A stretch of 64,000 bases of DNA from Coenobita brevimanus (GCA_032717465.1 CM064696.1:54291777-54355776); one strand, 5' to 3'; numbered from the stretch's first letter, positions 36,538 through 49,107 are shown. The notes: generated from the letters alone by a model not told the origin. A program made the numbers and translations.

Positions 36538-37231
36538 TGTATATATATATATCGAGCAACCATGGGGACATCACACAACCTTGTTGCATGCCCACACTGA
36601 TTGTGAGCCATTCACTTAGATGCCCATTGACCCTTACACATGCCTCACTACTATCAGATAAAAAAGAAAGTAAAAGGTCAGTCTGCCCAAGTGTCTGCAG
36701 GTTCTAGTTGCATAACATATACTTTGCATTCTTTGTAATTGCTGGGTTAGTTTATATATGATAGTAAAAAGAAAATACCAAGGTTCTCCATAGTCTTGTT
36801 CACTGTGGCTCTGTTTTGTTTATATGCTACTGAAATTCAGAAATGTTCTATTGTCACTTGTATTATTCTGTATGTATATGTCAGTGTTCAAACATTCTAG
36901 CTCTGCCATTATTAAGTTATTCTACTCTGAAATGGGAAGGACTACTGTATTAATTTTGGATGGAATAAAGGGGTGCATATAAGGATCGGGATAATGTTGA
37001 TTTGATTGTGGATTCAGCATTGGCTGTGACAGTTTGAGTAATGACTTATTTTCTTTTCCCCCAGGCTCATTTGATTTGCTGGTATATACACACCAGAATG
37101 CGGATGTGCCAGACAAGTGGGCCGAATCAGCACCCTGTTTTATTGCCAACTCTGAGGAGGTGCGTCTCAAGTCTTTCTCCACCTCCATTCACAAGGTGGA
37201 GGCGTGCGTCAGCTATAAGGTAGACGCGTGA
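31343..37231 (+). CDS. MAD2: MAD2 spindle-assembly checkpoint protein, complete five-exon gene
   Basis: Joining 31343-31418, 33726-33872, 34437-34566, 35039-35145 and 37065-37231 gives 627 nt, 208 codons plus TGA. Human MAD2L1 has 205 residues. It is one HORMA domain: ITLKGSAQLVSEFFYFGINS, ILYQRGIYPPESFT and YGLTLFTTTDE at the N-terminus, RQITACVTFLPLL around residue 138 (the conserved dimer-interface arginine, R133 in human), and the C-terminal safety-belt region SFDLLVYTHQN to SEEVRLKSFSTSIHKVEACV. MAD2 binds MAD1 at unattached kinetochores, changes from open to closed form and holds CDC20 in the mitotic checkpoint complex. All phases join. Possible polyadenylation signals lie at 38713, 39015 and 39207. 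Confidence 0.97.
32530..32820 (-). mobile_element. LINE-3-type 3' end, reverse orientation, in MAD2 intron 1
   Basis: A CTAT tract followed by GCCCGACGCCCTAATCCCGC and text complementary to 33420-33680 (GTGTATGT, CTCTCCACATG, CCACCTCAGTGTATTTCTCC). It is the tail of the same LINE family read on the other strand. Confidence 0.75.
32925..33680 (+). mobile_element. LINE-3-type retrotransposon, 3' part, in MAD2 intron 1
   Basis: Plus-strand C-terminal remnant of a non-LTR reverse transcriptase: NEFEIVCKKWNPKMNVGKGK, KKLLHDIIVLPTLMYGSEAG and RNTLRWFGHVERMESKRLMR, then GRPRMRWRNEVE. The 3' end CCATCTGGCAGTAGATAGAT lies about 45 bp before MAD2 exon 2. Confidence 0.85.
33726..33872 (+). CDS. MAD2: MAD2 coding exon 2
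   Basis: The acceptor GGCATAG follows a T11 run. It encodes FGINSILYQRGIYPPESFTY, then KQQYGLTLFTTTDEGVKDYL and NSILKQIK. The donor is G|GTGAGC. Confidence 0.97.
34150..34265 (-). mobile_element. Degraded LINE-3/A2-type 3' tail in MAD2 intron 2
   Basis: CTGTCTATCTATGTTATTGC, then CCCTTAATCCCAGAGGGAGT resembles the reverse-oriented tail module seen at 32545. Confidence 0.5.
34437..34566 (+). CDS. MAD2: MAD2 coding exon 3
   Basis: Encodes DWLEAGEVQRLVLVVTNV, DTKEVLERWDFNI and a divergent loop up to GPLSSQ. The acceptor is TGCTTCAG and the donor is GA|GTGAGT. Confidence 0.96.
35039..35145 (+). CDS. MAD2: MAD2 coding exon 4
   Basis: Encodes GKVGSKDLKIIQKEMRDVIR then QITACVTFLPLLDCV. The acceptor is CTCTTCCAG and the donor is T|GTAAGT. 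Confidence 0.96.
35268..35425. repeat. (AT)n / (TCTA)n / (GT)n compound microsatellite
   Basis: In MAD2 intron 4: AT run, TCTA units, AT run, GT run, then degenerate ATATGT. Confidence 0.95.
35430..36486 (-). mobile_element. LINE-2-type retrotransposon, 3' part, in MAD2 intron 4
   Basis: Same family as 28912-29905: reverse-transcriptase tail ([40 protein letters not shown]) and a conserved 3' end with an (ATG)n tail at the low-coordinate side. The YADD box is intact but frameshifts break the frame further on. Confidence 0.85.
36494..36554. repeat. (AT)n microsatellite
   Basis: TATATA run interrupted once by CTGTA. Confidence 0.95.
37065..37231 (+). CDS. MAD2: MAD2 terminal coding exon 5
   Basis: Encodes CSFDLLVYTHQNADVPDKW, then SEEVRLKSFSTSIHKVEAC and VSYKVDA, with TGA at 37229-37231. 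The acceptor is TTTTCCCCCAG. Confidence 0.97.
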
Positions 37232-39220
37232 GGAATGGACAAGATGGCATCAGCAGGCATGCTTTTGAAATACTGAAGAGCCAGTCTGATTGTTCTCACT
37301 TCCCCGTTTTGTTTATATTATTATTATTATTAAGGTTGAGTGAGTGAGAAGCATGTTAATGTTAAGAAGCTTGCCATGACCATCATCTGTTTTAGGGGTT
37401 CCCAGGAGGGAACAAGGTGTCAGTGATGGTGATGAAATCTGAAGCAGGATGGTTTGAAAATGAGCTGGATCATACTGAAATTATCCATTAATTTTTGTAT
37501 TGTCATTATTGTGGTCTTCGTTAGCAATGAATATATCTGTAAGCCTCAGATACCTAAAGAATATTTTGAATTAACTGGTGTAAGTCCTGAATGTCATTGC
37601 ATGTTCTTTAAAATAGTTCTCATAAAGTCACCTTGAATGTTCTTAGGTTATACAACAGTAGTAGCTTAGCCTTAGATATTTATTAGCTCTAACAACAGGC
37701 AGTATTGTCCTGAATTAGCATAGTTTACCATTACTTTGATTCTAAAGGAAGTACAGGTTATATCTGTATAGTAAGGTCAGTAGATGTAATAGGTAAATCT
37801 GTGGTGCTGTTTATGAATATAAAAATGGAGTACTGGTTCTGGACACAAACACCTTCCAGTATCTGTCATGATACAATTAAATGCATGAAAAGTAACTAGG
37901 CTTAGGAATGTAGAAGGTGACTTATATTATAATGGGCAAATTTTGTATTAGTTTTAATATTCTGTCGCATCTCATCATTTATTGCAAAGTTGATATGAGC
38001 TCACTATATTTATGCTTAGTATTGAAGATGGTAGTTGGTGAAATATTACTGTCTGACACTTTTAATTTCATTTGGTACCATCAGTCAGAATGGTTGGAAA
38101 CGAGTTGTGTTCATGTGATTTACATGTAAAATTCACATCTTGATCCTTAGTCAGATGATATTGTTTTTATTCTTGCTACTTCCAGGGGATTTTATTCATT
38201 TTTGGGAAACCATCTGATAGTGGAGGATTTAATGAAGGATATATTTAAACTGACTTTGAAAGTATCTGAAGCTTAGAAAAATTGCCTGGTGTTAGCAGCA
38301 GTAATAAAAGAGAACATAATTGAAGGCGCTCATCCATTCAGCCATTATCCAATCCATTATTGCACCATTGAGATGTTAGGGGCCTGGGATGAGGCCACTT
38401 AGTTCAGATATTTAAACTGAGTGACCAGTTCCCTTTCCCTGAGCAGTTTAATGCAAGCAGCTACCCCATGGAAATAGACCATGGGTCATAGGTAGCTGGG
38501 GCCCCATAACTCACTTGACCACCAGGCATCTGAGAAACTGTATTGGGGCAATGGGGCTAATGCACTACACCAGTGCATAGCACAAAGACCCACCCCATAA
38601 AGAAGAAAGTATTCAAGCATGAAAGTAGTAAAGTCAAATGATTTATGTATGGTACTATATCACGCAGTACCACTGTAGAATTTAATTTGTAAGATATCCA
38701 GAATATTCTTGTAATAAAATATGCCAAACATTACTGTTACTGTGCAAGTATGGTGAATGTTATTCAGTGATATTTTGACTGAAATTAATGAAGATTTACA
38801 TCAGGCCTTGTTTCTTTAGTAAACTGAATGACTTAGGAAATCCAGATTTTTGATAATCCATTTCAGGACCTTATTGTTTAACGGGCATGAAAAAGATAGT
38901 GTGTATGTATTTTGGAGAAGTTATATAATTATCAGTGCTTAGCAAACTTGTGTATTAAGCTGTAGGTGAAATCCAACTGGTAGTAACAGAGCTTTATAGT
39001 ATTCAGAAATTTATAATAAACAGTACATATCAGTTTTAGGCTTCCTGACTGTAAGAGATATTAAATAGCAATATATGTACTGTGTTAAGGGAATTTGTAA
39101 ACTGGCATTTTGCATGTAGCATTTACTTTGTATTTCTGGTTCCGATACTCATATTTTGCCTAGCGTATTTAAGAATGCTGGCTATATGTGATGCATTTTA
39201 TACTTAAATAAAGATTTTCC
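37232..39220 (+). other. Probable MAD2 3' untranslated region
   Basis: AT-rich sequence with AATAAA at 38713-38718, 39015-39020 and 39207-39212. Any of these, or an earlier one, may end the transcript. A degraded family A copy sits at about 38330-38540. No other gene was seen. Confidence 0.5.
38330..38540 (-). mobile_element. Degraded SINE-like family A copy
   Basis: Old reverse copy: CATCCATTCAGCCATTATCC, CCAATCC, then TGGGGCCCCATAACTCACTT and GACCACCAGGCATC. The hairpin is lost. Confidence 0.5.
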
Positions 39221-41690
39221 TAGTATACATAGTTTAGGTAGCAATTCCTATAGTTGGTGTTAATGGTCACTAAACCTTGTGAAGCATTTTGAATTAAGAA
39301 ATATTGGACCCTTTCCTCAATTCTCCTCCCATCACTGTTTAAAACTCCTGGGTAGTTTAATAAGATGGTTGAAAGCTGATTCAGTGGGCATCACCATCTT
39401 GACACCATACTGCAGTTCAACAGTTTGTTACACGTCCATCCACAACTGGTAGGTGCTTTTGTTAACTCAATCTTCAAGGCAGCTATCACTTCATAAGTGC
39501 ACAATCACTGAAATACTATCTTCCACCTCTTGCATGTTATTGTTATTTTTTTCATTCTGATCTGTATCTTGCTAATTGTCTAGAAGTTCTCTCACTGTCT
39601 TTCTCCACAGCTTCATCCAGTTGTGTTTCCTTATCTAAACTATGTTCTCATTACGTGTTCGAGCCTTTCATCTTGGCCAAATAATCCCCCCCCCCCTCCC
39701 CGTTGTACCTGCTCAATTGCTTAATGCACCTAGCCATTGTGAACAGAAGATTGACATTATATATTCTCTCTCTCTCTAGCCAGACACCAATAAGGGGTGG
39801 TCTGTAGCCAGATGCCTTAGTCACGTGGGGGGTGGCCACAAACAATTCGCCTCTGTGTTTGTGGTTAAATAAAAGATGACATAGCAAGTTATCACATTTT
39901 AATGGAATGTTATGATACAGATGATTTGTTACCCTCAGAGCAACATAAAATTTTGAAGAAAAAAGAAGGAAACATTGGTGTGCTTCAGAGTTGTTTTTAT
40001 GTTCAGTTCTCTGTGATTATCCTAAATTTTATCACACTTCTCATACCTTTGAGTGTCATCATATGGAACAGTTTTTGTTACATACTGTTAAGCCTTCCTT
40101 TTCTACTTTCTTTTTGATTATGTGCAGGAAACAGCAAGTAAAATGTGGTTCATTATTTGTTTTCAATAAGGCAGGTCAGTTTTATGGCAGGCTAGTAATT
40201 GAGGGGAAAAAAAAAAAATCGGTCATTCAATACTGGTACTGTTAAGCTTCAGCCCGAAACTCCAAGAGCCAAGATGGTAGTGTAGTAATACTATGTCTGA
40301 CAACTATACAGTACAGTAATGCAAAAATGGCAGTGATTCAGTAAAGGGTAAATGAGCCTCTCGTCCACTCGAGATTTACCAGTATCTGCGAAGTTTTCAA
40401 ACGTATTTTAGGGTCCACCTTTTGAATCTAATGGTTTTGAAACTGTTTTAAGAGAGTGTATACTGCAGATATTTACCAATACTGAGGGTTTCTTCCTGGC
40501 TACATAAAAGTAGTAGCCATCCCACTTAAACTTCTCTTAGACTTATATCTACGCAATTCACTTATTTCTAAAACTAAATTTTGATGGCTCTTCAGTAATT
40601 TGACCAGTTTCCTGATCTACATTATTTCAATCTCCAAATATGCAGTCTTAGTCTTAAGGTAGTCCTCATTTTATAGCCAAACCAACATACTGTTCAGTAT
40701 GGTGATACTCAAACTGTATATCAATGAATGGTATGTGTGGATATGGTAATACATAAATAAATGCAAGACAGTCTGGCAACTTGCTTTGTAAATTTTAAGT
40801 CCACCAGGGAGTCTAAGCAGACCTGCAATACTGTTTTCTGTAGAGGAATTGAATCTATAATAATATATTAAATTTACTTAGTAAAGTTTGCTATCTTCAT
40901 TGTTTTATAATTCACTGATAGTATTGAGCCTTCCTACAGGCTTGGCAGCACTAATAAAAAATTGCATGTTAGTGCAGTTACATGGTTTTCAATGCATAAT
41001 TGCTGGTGATCCTTGATAGCATCAGACAGCTAATCCTCGTTGTACTGGTTCAAACTTGGAAATGAACTTAACTTGAAGTTGTTCATGGCTGAATACACAG
41101 GGTAAAGCAAAATTTAACATACAAAAATCACTACCAGTATTTTTTTAAGGTAAAAGACAATAAATACTAAGTGAGTTCATGGCTGAATACATGTGGCAAA
41201 GCACAATTTAATATAAGAAAAGCACTATTTTTTTATGCAATAGAAGAAATAAATACTCTGGGTCATTGTGCAGTGTTGACTAGCATACACAAGCTCCTAC
41301 TAACTAAAGTACAGTCAAGGAAAAAAGTTTGCTTACAATTCCACTGTGTCTACTTCACACCTAAGGCCTGTCATCACATTTCCCCTAGACACATTATTTG
41401 AAAGAGAATCATTTATGGGTAGAGAAATACACATAGCCTCTTTCAGCTCAAGAATATTAGCCAGCAGAGGACTGTGAAAAGTGGAGGTGAAATACAGTAC
41501 TGGGTGAACCTTTTCCCCAATTATACATATGAAGGCATTTTTGTAATACAGTACTGTAATAATAGTGAAGTGCAATGAAATAATAGTACCAATATACAGT
41601 ATAATGGGCACTGGTGTACTAAATAAAAAGTATGGTAAATATGCACTTCCATAAGCTCCATCCTACAAATAATTACATCCTTCCCTATGA

Positions 41691-41692
<2 letters not shown>

Positions 41693-41751
<59 letters not shown>
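41693..41751. repeat. (AT)n microsatellite
   Basis: Pure AT dinucleotides, about 58 bp. Confidence 0.97.
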
Positions 41752-41756
<5 letters not shown>

Positions 41757-43434
41757 CTGTATCTTGCTACCTCCCAATTTTATTCAGATTTGGCATGATC
41801 TTTCATACTGCTGGAGTTTAATGGAGGTTTTCAAACCCCTTCACTGCAAGATGTCTCCCCAGAGCTAAATAAAATTACCTGAAGGCAGCAGGAATAGAGT
41901 TAAAAGTACAGTACATAATTTGATGCTGTGAAGAGTTAAATTAAATCAGTATATGGGGATGCAGTGCTGACTGACCCTCCTAACTAGCATGCTATTGGGG
42001 TATTCTAGATTAGCCACTGATCAATTTATTGCAAGTAGCTGCATGCAGATGGTCTACTATGGTAGCAAATTTTAGTAATGTACACATCTACACCGTACTA
42101 ATTTGCAGTGTGTTGAAATTTCCACAAAAAGTAAAGTCAAATCATCATATACTGTACTGTACAATGAACAGGTTAACACAATAAACTAAACATACTTTAC
42201 ATGTAATTTGTGTAATGCAACAGTAAAAGCTCTGTACAGTACAGAAAGTGTCACTAATATGAGCAGACATAATAAAACTTCTCAATATACAGTACAGAAC
42301 CTTCTGTGCATCTACTCTAGTGTAAAAACTAAGTTTAATTGTACTACATCTACTTATACAGTGATAAAGGTAATTACAAAATAATATTTTTCTGAACAGT
42401 AGGTCCTCTGCTTGTAACTTATAAAAGACACACAGTGAGGGCAATCTGATGGCTTAGGTTGAAGCAGTTATGCAGACACGTGATTGTCAAAAGGTCATAT
42501 AATGGCGAGAGAGGTAAGAGGTGCTTCATGATATGTAACTTATCTGATGACCTAAAATGTTTGGCATGTTAGTGTGAAGCCCAACACTATGATTATGAAG
42601 TACACTTTATGCTTAGCTATCTGGTTTTGACCCTGAATCTTTATATTCATCTTAGGTAATTTCCTTGCTTGAAACTACATTACAGTTTTTTCATCAAAAC
42701 TTGGCCCAGATTTTGTTCTTTTGCATTTTATATACTGTAGCTCATAGCTAAATAGTGGAAAAAGGCAATCTAGCAGCTCTACATCCTTTCCATAACATTT
42801 CACGACTAGCACCATATTCTATTGCTGGTCTGCTGTTGCAACTAAGAATTCAAGATAAAGAGATGGCAATTTTAGGCCAAGTTAAAGTGAAAGAGTATAC
42901 AGTATCTGCTAGACTAAGCCATATCACCGGAAACAGATAAACACCATGGTAAACAGGAAGACTGCTCTCTGTATTCTTGCAAGTTCTTGGCACAACAGAA
43001 GCTGTTATTAAAAACATTCCATGCAGGTTAAGCATAAATACATTTCATAATCCATAGGCTGTGGACAGCATCCGCTTCTCTATAGTATGTACAAGTATTT
43101 ACAGCATGAAGTTCACCTGTAAAAATTAAGCCACATCTCTGGTTCCTTTGCAGATTCTTCCTCCAGTGATTCATTTTGCCTATTACATCTTTTTATCCTC
43201 TCTTCTGTTACTGATATAAGCTATGATGATACTGGAAATACACATATGTAACAGAGAAGAGTAAATTAAAAAAAAAAAAAAAACAATAATGCATAATAAA
43301 TCACTAATTAGATGTTGAATTCTCCAGTCACACAGACTTTGACACAAGTTTCAATAACAGGTCACAGATTCAAAGCAACTCTCATCCTCTTGTTTTGCTC
43401 TTCATTACACAGGTAGTAGTCATACCAGCAAAAG

Positions 43435-43609
43435 ATGCAGACCTGGGTTCATCTGAAATGTGGTTTTGGTGAAATGCAGGCTGTCCTTTTCCTGCAGTCC
43501 ACCATCCTTCTTTTCGGGGTAGGAAAGTAGTCAAGGAGTGTTTGTATAACCAGACATGTGAACTGACCATACTGGTGCCAACACATGAAGGCACCCCTCT
43601 CCAGCACCA
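43435..43609 (-). repeat. Dispersed repeat family B
   Basis: Reverse copy from AGACCTGGGTTCATCTGAAA to CACCCCTCTCCAGCACCAC. Confidence 0.75.
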
Positions 43610-44015
43610 CACAATTCAGTCACCTAGAGAAGCTATGACACACTCCCTATGCCATATTCTCATCCATGAAGGAGGCTCCCCAGCACCTCTTCCTTACCAG
43701 TTTATTTCTGCATATAATTAGGTCTTTGATACTTCCTTTCATGTTAATCTATGCAATCTATGGTGATGTTAACCCCTGCAGTCCAAAAATGTAATACTAT
43801 TTTGTTCTTGCTATTTCCAGACAATTCTTTTCAGCATACAAAAGTGCCACAATACTGAACGGATAAATGAAGATTGTGTCTAACCCATCAAGTTTAAACA
43901 CTCTACTCAGCTCACGAAACTGACTGGAGGTACCATGAATGATACGGACGAGATGTCCTCGTATTTATGGGGTGGTAGTAGTAGTAAAGTTGTAATAATA
44001 ATGGTAGTAGTAATA

Positions 44016-45299
44016 CAGCGGGTGCTCGCATAATGCAAGAATATTGTACCCTGAAGCTCCTGCTTTATGGGAATTGTGTTACAGAGCCATATGTTTACAT
44101 GTTAAAGGGTCTCATGGTCTCTGAGCCACCCTCAAGTTCAAACTTTCGGACAATTTTCAGTTATTTTTTCCAGGACATTTTCCTACCTAATAAAGACTTC
44201 ATTACATACACTGGGGTATTCCTCACCTTGAATGGAAGAGGTTGTGGGCTTGCTGGGGGGAGGTGGAGGGGGGTTCCAAGGCAGGGCAGGACTCCTACTG
44301 GTCCCCAGCACGGTTGTCCTCCCATGCTAGTCTGTAGAGTCCTCTTCTGAGGAAGAAGATGAGTCCTGTACGTCCTGATTCCTCTGTTGCCACTCTTCTG
44401 CTTCCTGCACAAACCCCTCAAAGTCAACAGAAACATCGGACACAGCATCTTCCTCTGGTCAGGCTGGGTCAGGTGGCCAAAAAGAAAAGAAAAGCAAAGC
44501 TCACACAGAGCACATTGTGAAGCCAGAGTGTGGGGAGGGGGTAGGCTCAGCTGGGGCAGGAATTCTCAGTGGACCGTGACAACACTCCTCACAGACACGC
44601 GATAGCAATATGTCACAGGCTGATGCAATCTGCTCTCTGTCCATCACTTGCCATGTTGTGTGAATTCCAACCATAATTTTTTGTCTCACACCACGTTCTG
44701 TGTATAACTGGCTGCACAGTATGACTATGAAACATAAAATGGGGCCTCCTGCTGCGTTATGTCCATCGTCACTGCAGTCAGGTGCTGTAAAAAATGAGCA
44801 GCTCCTCCGACCACATTACATCTACTTTCTTCTGCATTGTGACAATTCTGGTGGTAGGTGGTGGCGACCAACATCCACTCACTTGATGTAGTGCTGCCTA
44901 TTTCTTCCTTAGCCTTTATCAATCTTTTTCTGTGCCTGCCCTCCTCTCTTTCTATTTCTCCCATCTTTCCTGTCACTTCTTATTGCTTTTCTTTCCTTTA
45001 CAGGTGGCTTTACATTGAGTGACAAGCCAAATGGTTTCCTGTAAGTCAAGAAACCATTTACAACGCTGAGTGGTAACCATATAACCAAACCATACGTGCT
45101 CCCTACATGTCAACAAGTGGGTTGGTGGAGGGTTAGTGCCCCTCCCTGTAAAACAAATAACTCAAAGTCAAATGGCCACCCCTTCCGGGATTAAGGCGTC
45201 TGGCAATAGATAGATAGACATTTCTGGGAAATCAAATGGCACCTCTCGTGTCATGTGAGAATCGCGTTGTGTGATCGCACGTAATGCGAGTGCTTGCTG
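44016..45299 (-). mobile_element. Dead pogo/Tigger-like DNA transposon
   Basis: The left end CAGCGGGTGCTCGCATAATG and the right end, read inward, CAGCAAGCACTCGCATTACG are inverted copies. TA flanks each end (44014-44015, 45300-45301). On the minus strand 44327-44460 stays open and ends in an acidic serine-rich tail (EDAVSDVSVDFEGFVQEAEE, then SSSSSEEDSTD and TAG), as in pogo/jerky-type transposases. A family A2 SINE (44850-45213) is nested inside. Confidence 0.75.
44850..45213 (+). mobile_element. SINE-like family A, form A2
   Basis: Shared 5' module and hairpin (45030-45059), then the A2 tail: GTCAACAAGTGGGTTGGTGG, TAGTGCCCCTCC, GGGATTAAGGCGTCTGGC and (ATAG)n. The tail text is complementary to the LINE-3 end at 32545-32590. 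Confidence 0.8.
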
Positions 45300-45302
45300 T
45301 AG

Positions 45303-45486
45303 TAGTGGTTGCCCCAGGTTCTGTAATATGAGCCCAGTGGATTGCAGGCTTAAGGTGCTCTCCACCAGGTCACTATCCTCCTCTTGGGGGATAGGGAAGT
45401 GACTGAGGGACATTTGTGTAACCCAGCAGCTGAGTGACCTAAGTACATCAGAGCTACCACCTGAAGGCATCCCTCTCCAGCACTAA
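45303..45486 (-). repeat. Dispersed repeat family B
   Basis: Reverse copy ending CATCCCTCTCCAGCACTAAT. It starts just outside the pogo-like element. Confidence 0.7.
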
Positions 45487-48400
45487 TGAAAAAAATATAC
45501 AAGACAAATGGACAGTATGCAAAATGCCTACCACAATTATCTGTGGGATTCTTGAACATATTTACAATTAAAAGTTTTAGTTATGAGTGGAATATTATTG
45601 TAACTTATGACTGTTTTCTGCAGGAAGATCCAGAAGATTACAGTGCAGAATCCTCCCGTGTCTATAGCTCTTCCTGCAAAAACAAATCTAAGAAATTACT
45701 GGGAATCAATTGTAAATATGTCTGAAAACCCCACCTCTAGATAAAACCATGTGGTAACAGCAAGAATAAACTTGAATGGGCATCAACTTGACTGAAATGG
45801 TGTAATCAACTCTTTGGCACATACTGTTGGTGATTTTTACCTTCCTTACATGTCATAATTTTTACATGGCTGGCAGAAACTGTGCATACATGCATGCATA
45901 CCGGTAACTCTTTTAACCCCTTCAATCCAATAACATCTGTACTTCTCACTGTACTCTCAGTATCTCAGCACAACTTTATTTACAAAGAACAGATTTTACA
46001 AACTGATGGGGTTCAACAATGCCTTCATTAACCCTTCATTGCTTTAGGTCCTTCCTAACTTGATTAAAACTGTCTGGTGGTAGAAAATACAGTTTAAGAT
46101 AAATATCCATATAATGGATTTCACCTAGATTCAGGAGGATAAAACTATATAAACAGAAAACAATTGAAAGTTAACATACAGAATGCAAAATAAATAACAT
46201 GGGGAAGAGGTGCTATGGAGCCTCCTATCCCACTTACAATAAAGCTGTGAGGTGCAGGCCATACTAAATTCTTGCTGGCATGGGCAGTTATGGGAGGGAA
46301 TTCTGCATCACTGAAGCCCACAAAAGTTCTCGCTCACACCCATCCATATCCAATGCAGCCACTTGTATGGGCTTCAGTGATACAGAACTCTCACAGAAGT
46401 TCTTGGCCACACCTTTAAATATTCAGTTTGGCCACCTGTATGAGTTTTGGTGACACAGAACTCCAGCCCACACCAGCAAGCATCTGATACGAACACAGTC
46501 CTAACTCTTCAATACAATGATGTCATTTATAGTATGTTCTAGCCATCTTCAGATGGTTTTATTCAGCTTGGGAAAAAAGTAAAATTTGTGGGACTGGAGA
46601 CAGCCTTCATTAGCACCTTCAATACGAGTCTTCATTAACCCCTTCAATGTGAGAACTCTTTCCTAACCTGAAAAAAATCAGTTGGAAGCAACAAGGGTAA
46701 TACTGTGAAATACATCATCAGATTGAAGGGGTTAGTGTTAGCATATCTGTATCATATCTTCACAAAAACAATAAACCGAGTGCATGAATACAGACAGACA
46801 AAGATGACGTATAGACAGATAGAGAAGATGTATACAAACTGGTGTCTGTGGGACGTGTTCAGACTGGGACAGATTCTTGTGCTGGAAATCACAAATTCTT
46901 ATTTATTACATAATGCTGTTAAAATATGCAGTCAATAAAAATACAGAAAGATAATGGTCTATATTCTGGGTGGGGTAGGAAACTTCATAGCACCTTCTTT
47001 GGATGAAGTCAGGATTCCAGGGACTTGAATGGTGATAGAATGGAGGTGTGGCCCACTTCAATCCGGCAAATTTTGGTTAGTCTCATTCTAACAGGTTCTC
47101 CCTGACTCTGAACCTTACGTCAACCCACCCTGCATTGGGAGGGGAGGTCTGGGTAATGATTATGATGATGAGAGAATTTAATACAGTACAGCATTGACAC
47201 AGTTTGCATCAACAACATACATGAGAATATCAGGGTTCAACAGGCAAAATAAATGACTGAAGACGAGGTGTAATGAAGTCCACAAACCCACTCAGGGTAT
47301 GATCCAATATTAACTAGTAAAGCTTTTGCTGAAAATCCATGCTTGACTGAAATATACAATGTTACACTAAAAAACAATACTGCATACCAATGAGAACATT
47401 CAGGAAATTCCTATGAGATTTAACAAGATGTGTGGACAGTTGTGTATATGATACACTATAAAATTTATTATAACCTATGGCACCACCACATTCATACTAT
47501 ACAGCAGTACTTAAGAACGGGTTCTATATTCATCACTATAAAACGATGGCAGGGCTGGTCCATACAGAGCACCCTTCAATCTTATAGGCTGCAGAGATGA
47601 TTCAGTCTGCTTTTCTGGGAAACAGACACATTTTGGCGACTTCACTGAAGTATTGATCATCCACGTAATCAATGGATGTAGAAAAGCAGACATAATAATG
47701 CATGAAAAGAGTTATGGGAAAGAAAAGGATGCAGGGTAGACACTGGCAACAACGACCAAGCTGTCCCACAACATGACAATTGAGATGCATAATATATAGA
47801 CCACCCTGTCATTAATCATGTTAATGCATTATATTTTTATACATTCTGTAGTATGTATAATATAAAACTGTTAAGTGTAAAAAATACACTCCTTCCCTCA
47901 CTGGCAACAATCTGGCTAACAAATTAATAAAGCATCTATAGAAACTATACAAGACCTTTATACATATGGTAACTCGGTAGGTTTTTGTCTCCACTGTTCT
48001 CTCCTTTAACTCCTTCAGTCTGATAACATGTTTTATATTTTATCTTACTATCTCCAGACAAGTATATTCAGCTTTGGGGAAACTATTTACAATGAAGAGG
48101 TTAAATATTGCCTTCATTTAGCCTCTTTACTACACGAGCTCTCCCCACAGCTAAATATAATCATCTGGAAGCAGGAGAAAAGAAAAAGTGGATTGACAGG
48201 ATTACTTCTATCCTTTTCCCTCAGCTCTTCTTTTCAATTTTCTTCCACCAGTTCAATAAACCACCTATTATTCTCAGCCTCTTCTTTTCAATTTTCCTCT
48301 TTCCTTCCATAACCTCCCATGCTTTCCCCTTACCACCTCTGATCCAATATCGCATTTCTTGTTTTATGCTTCCTATCTCCAAATTATTTTATTTAATTTA

Positions 48401-48855
48401 GAACATATCTACAGCAGTGAAGGAGTTTGTTATGGCTATATCTACTCCTCCAGACTGAAAAATCTCTCCACAGCTGAATAAACTGGGTTATTAGCGGAAA
48501 TAATTAAAGACAAAATATTTCATCAGGAGACAAGTGGTTAATCCTTATATATATCATGGTTAATCCTTTCATATTTCAATCTTAGTGACAACAAACGATG
48601 TCCTTCAGCCAAGAGATATCCTAGACATCAAACGCTTCAACAACTATCCCAAGTAACTCTGTCACTGCCACTGCAACACCTACAGTCAGTTCGTTTTCAC
48701 CTGACAAATATATGTAAGGCTGTAACCCTTATTCAGCTTAGCCGATGGTCCAAATGTAGTCATACTAGAGATTAAACTTTATTCATAAAGGAGTATTCCT
48801 ACTTCATAACAATGGCTCATTGAATTTCATGCAACTATGACTTAACAGTCAAGTT
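45487..48855. other. Intergenic stretch with family E pieces
   Basis: Several diverged copies of a unit of about 110 bp (about 45930-46160, 46500-46740, 48000-48210, 48410-48540), marked by TTAACCC/AACCCCTTCA, CTTGCTATCTCCAGACAA and TTCAGCTT. No gene was recognised. Confidence 0.5.
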
Positions 48856-48873
48856 GTGAGAGAAGCCCAATTC

Positions 48874-49107
48874 TATTATTATTATTATTCATTCATTCAT
48901 AATCCAATCCTATGTTGCCCCATGAGGAGCATAGGAGCCCGGGTTATTATTATTATTATTATCAGTAGTAGTAGTAGTAGTAGTAGTCATAGTAGTAGTA
49001 GTCATAGTAGTAGTAGTAGTAGTAGCAGTAGCAGTAGCAGTAGTAGTAGTATTAGTATTAGTAGTAGTAGTAGTAGTAGTTGCTGTTGTTGTTATTGTTG
49101 TTGTTGC
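48874..49107. repeat. (ATT)n, (AGT)n and (TTG)n microsatellites around a family A scrap
   Basis: Trinucleotide arrays; 48887-48944 between them is the CCAATCCTATGTTGCCCCAT end of a family A1 copy. Poly-serine frames here are artefacts of AGT repeats. Confidence 0.9.

Larger units (their letters stand above)
39221..44010. other. Intergenic stretch, no gene recognised
   Basis: AT-rich DNA. It holds a short LINE-tail-like piece (39770-39850), a 58-bp (AT)n tract (41693-41751), a family E piece (41780-41900) and a family B copy (43435-43609). No reading frame has recognisable homology or splice context. Confidence 0.5.

Noticed and set aside
44501..44689. Separate small gene on the minus strand
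   Set aside because: It lies within the dead pogo-like element and shows no family match; probably decayed transposon sequence.
47511..47790. Minus-strand exon of a further gene between MAD2 and FAM91
   Set aside because: Short open frames with acceptor-like text but no homology, no phase partner and ordinary AT-rich composition.
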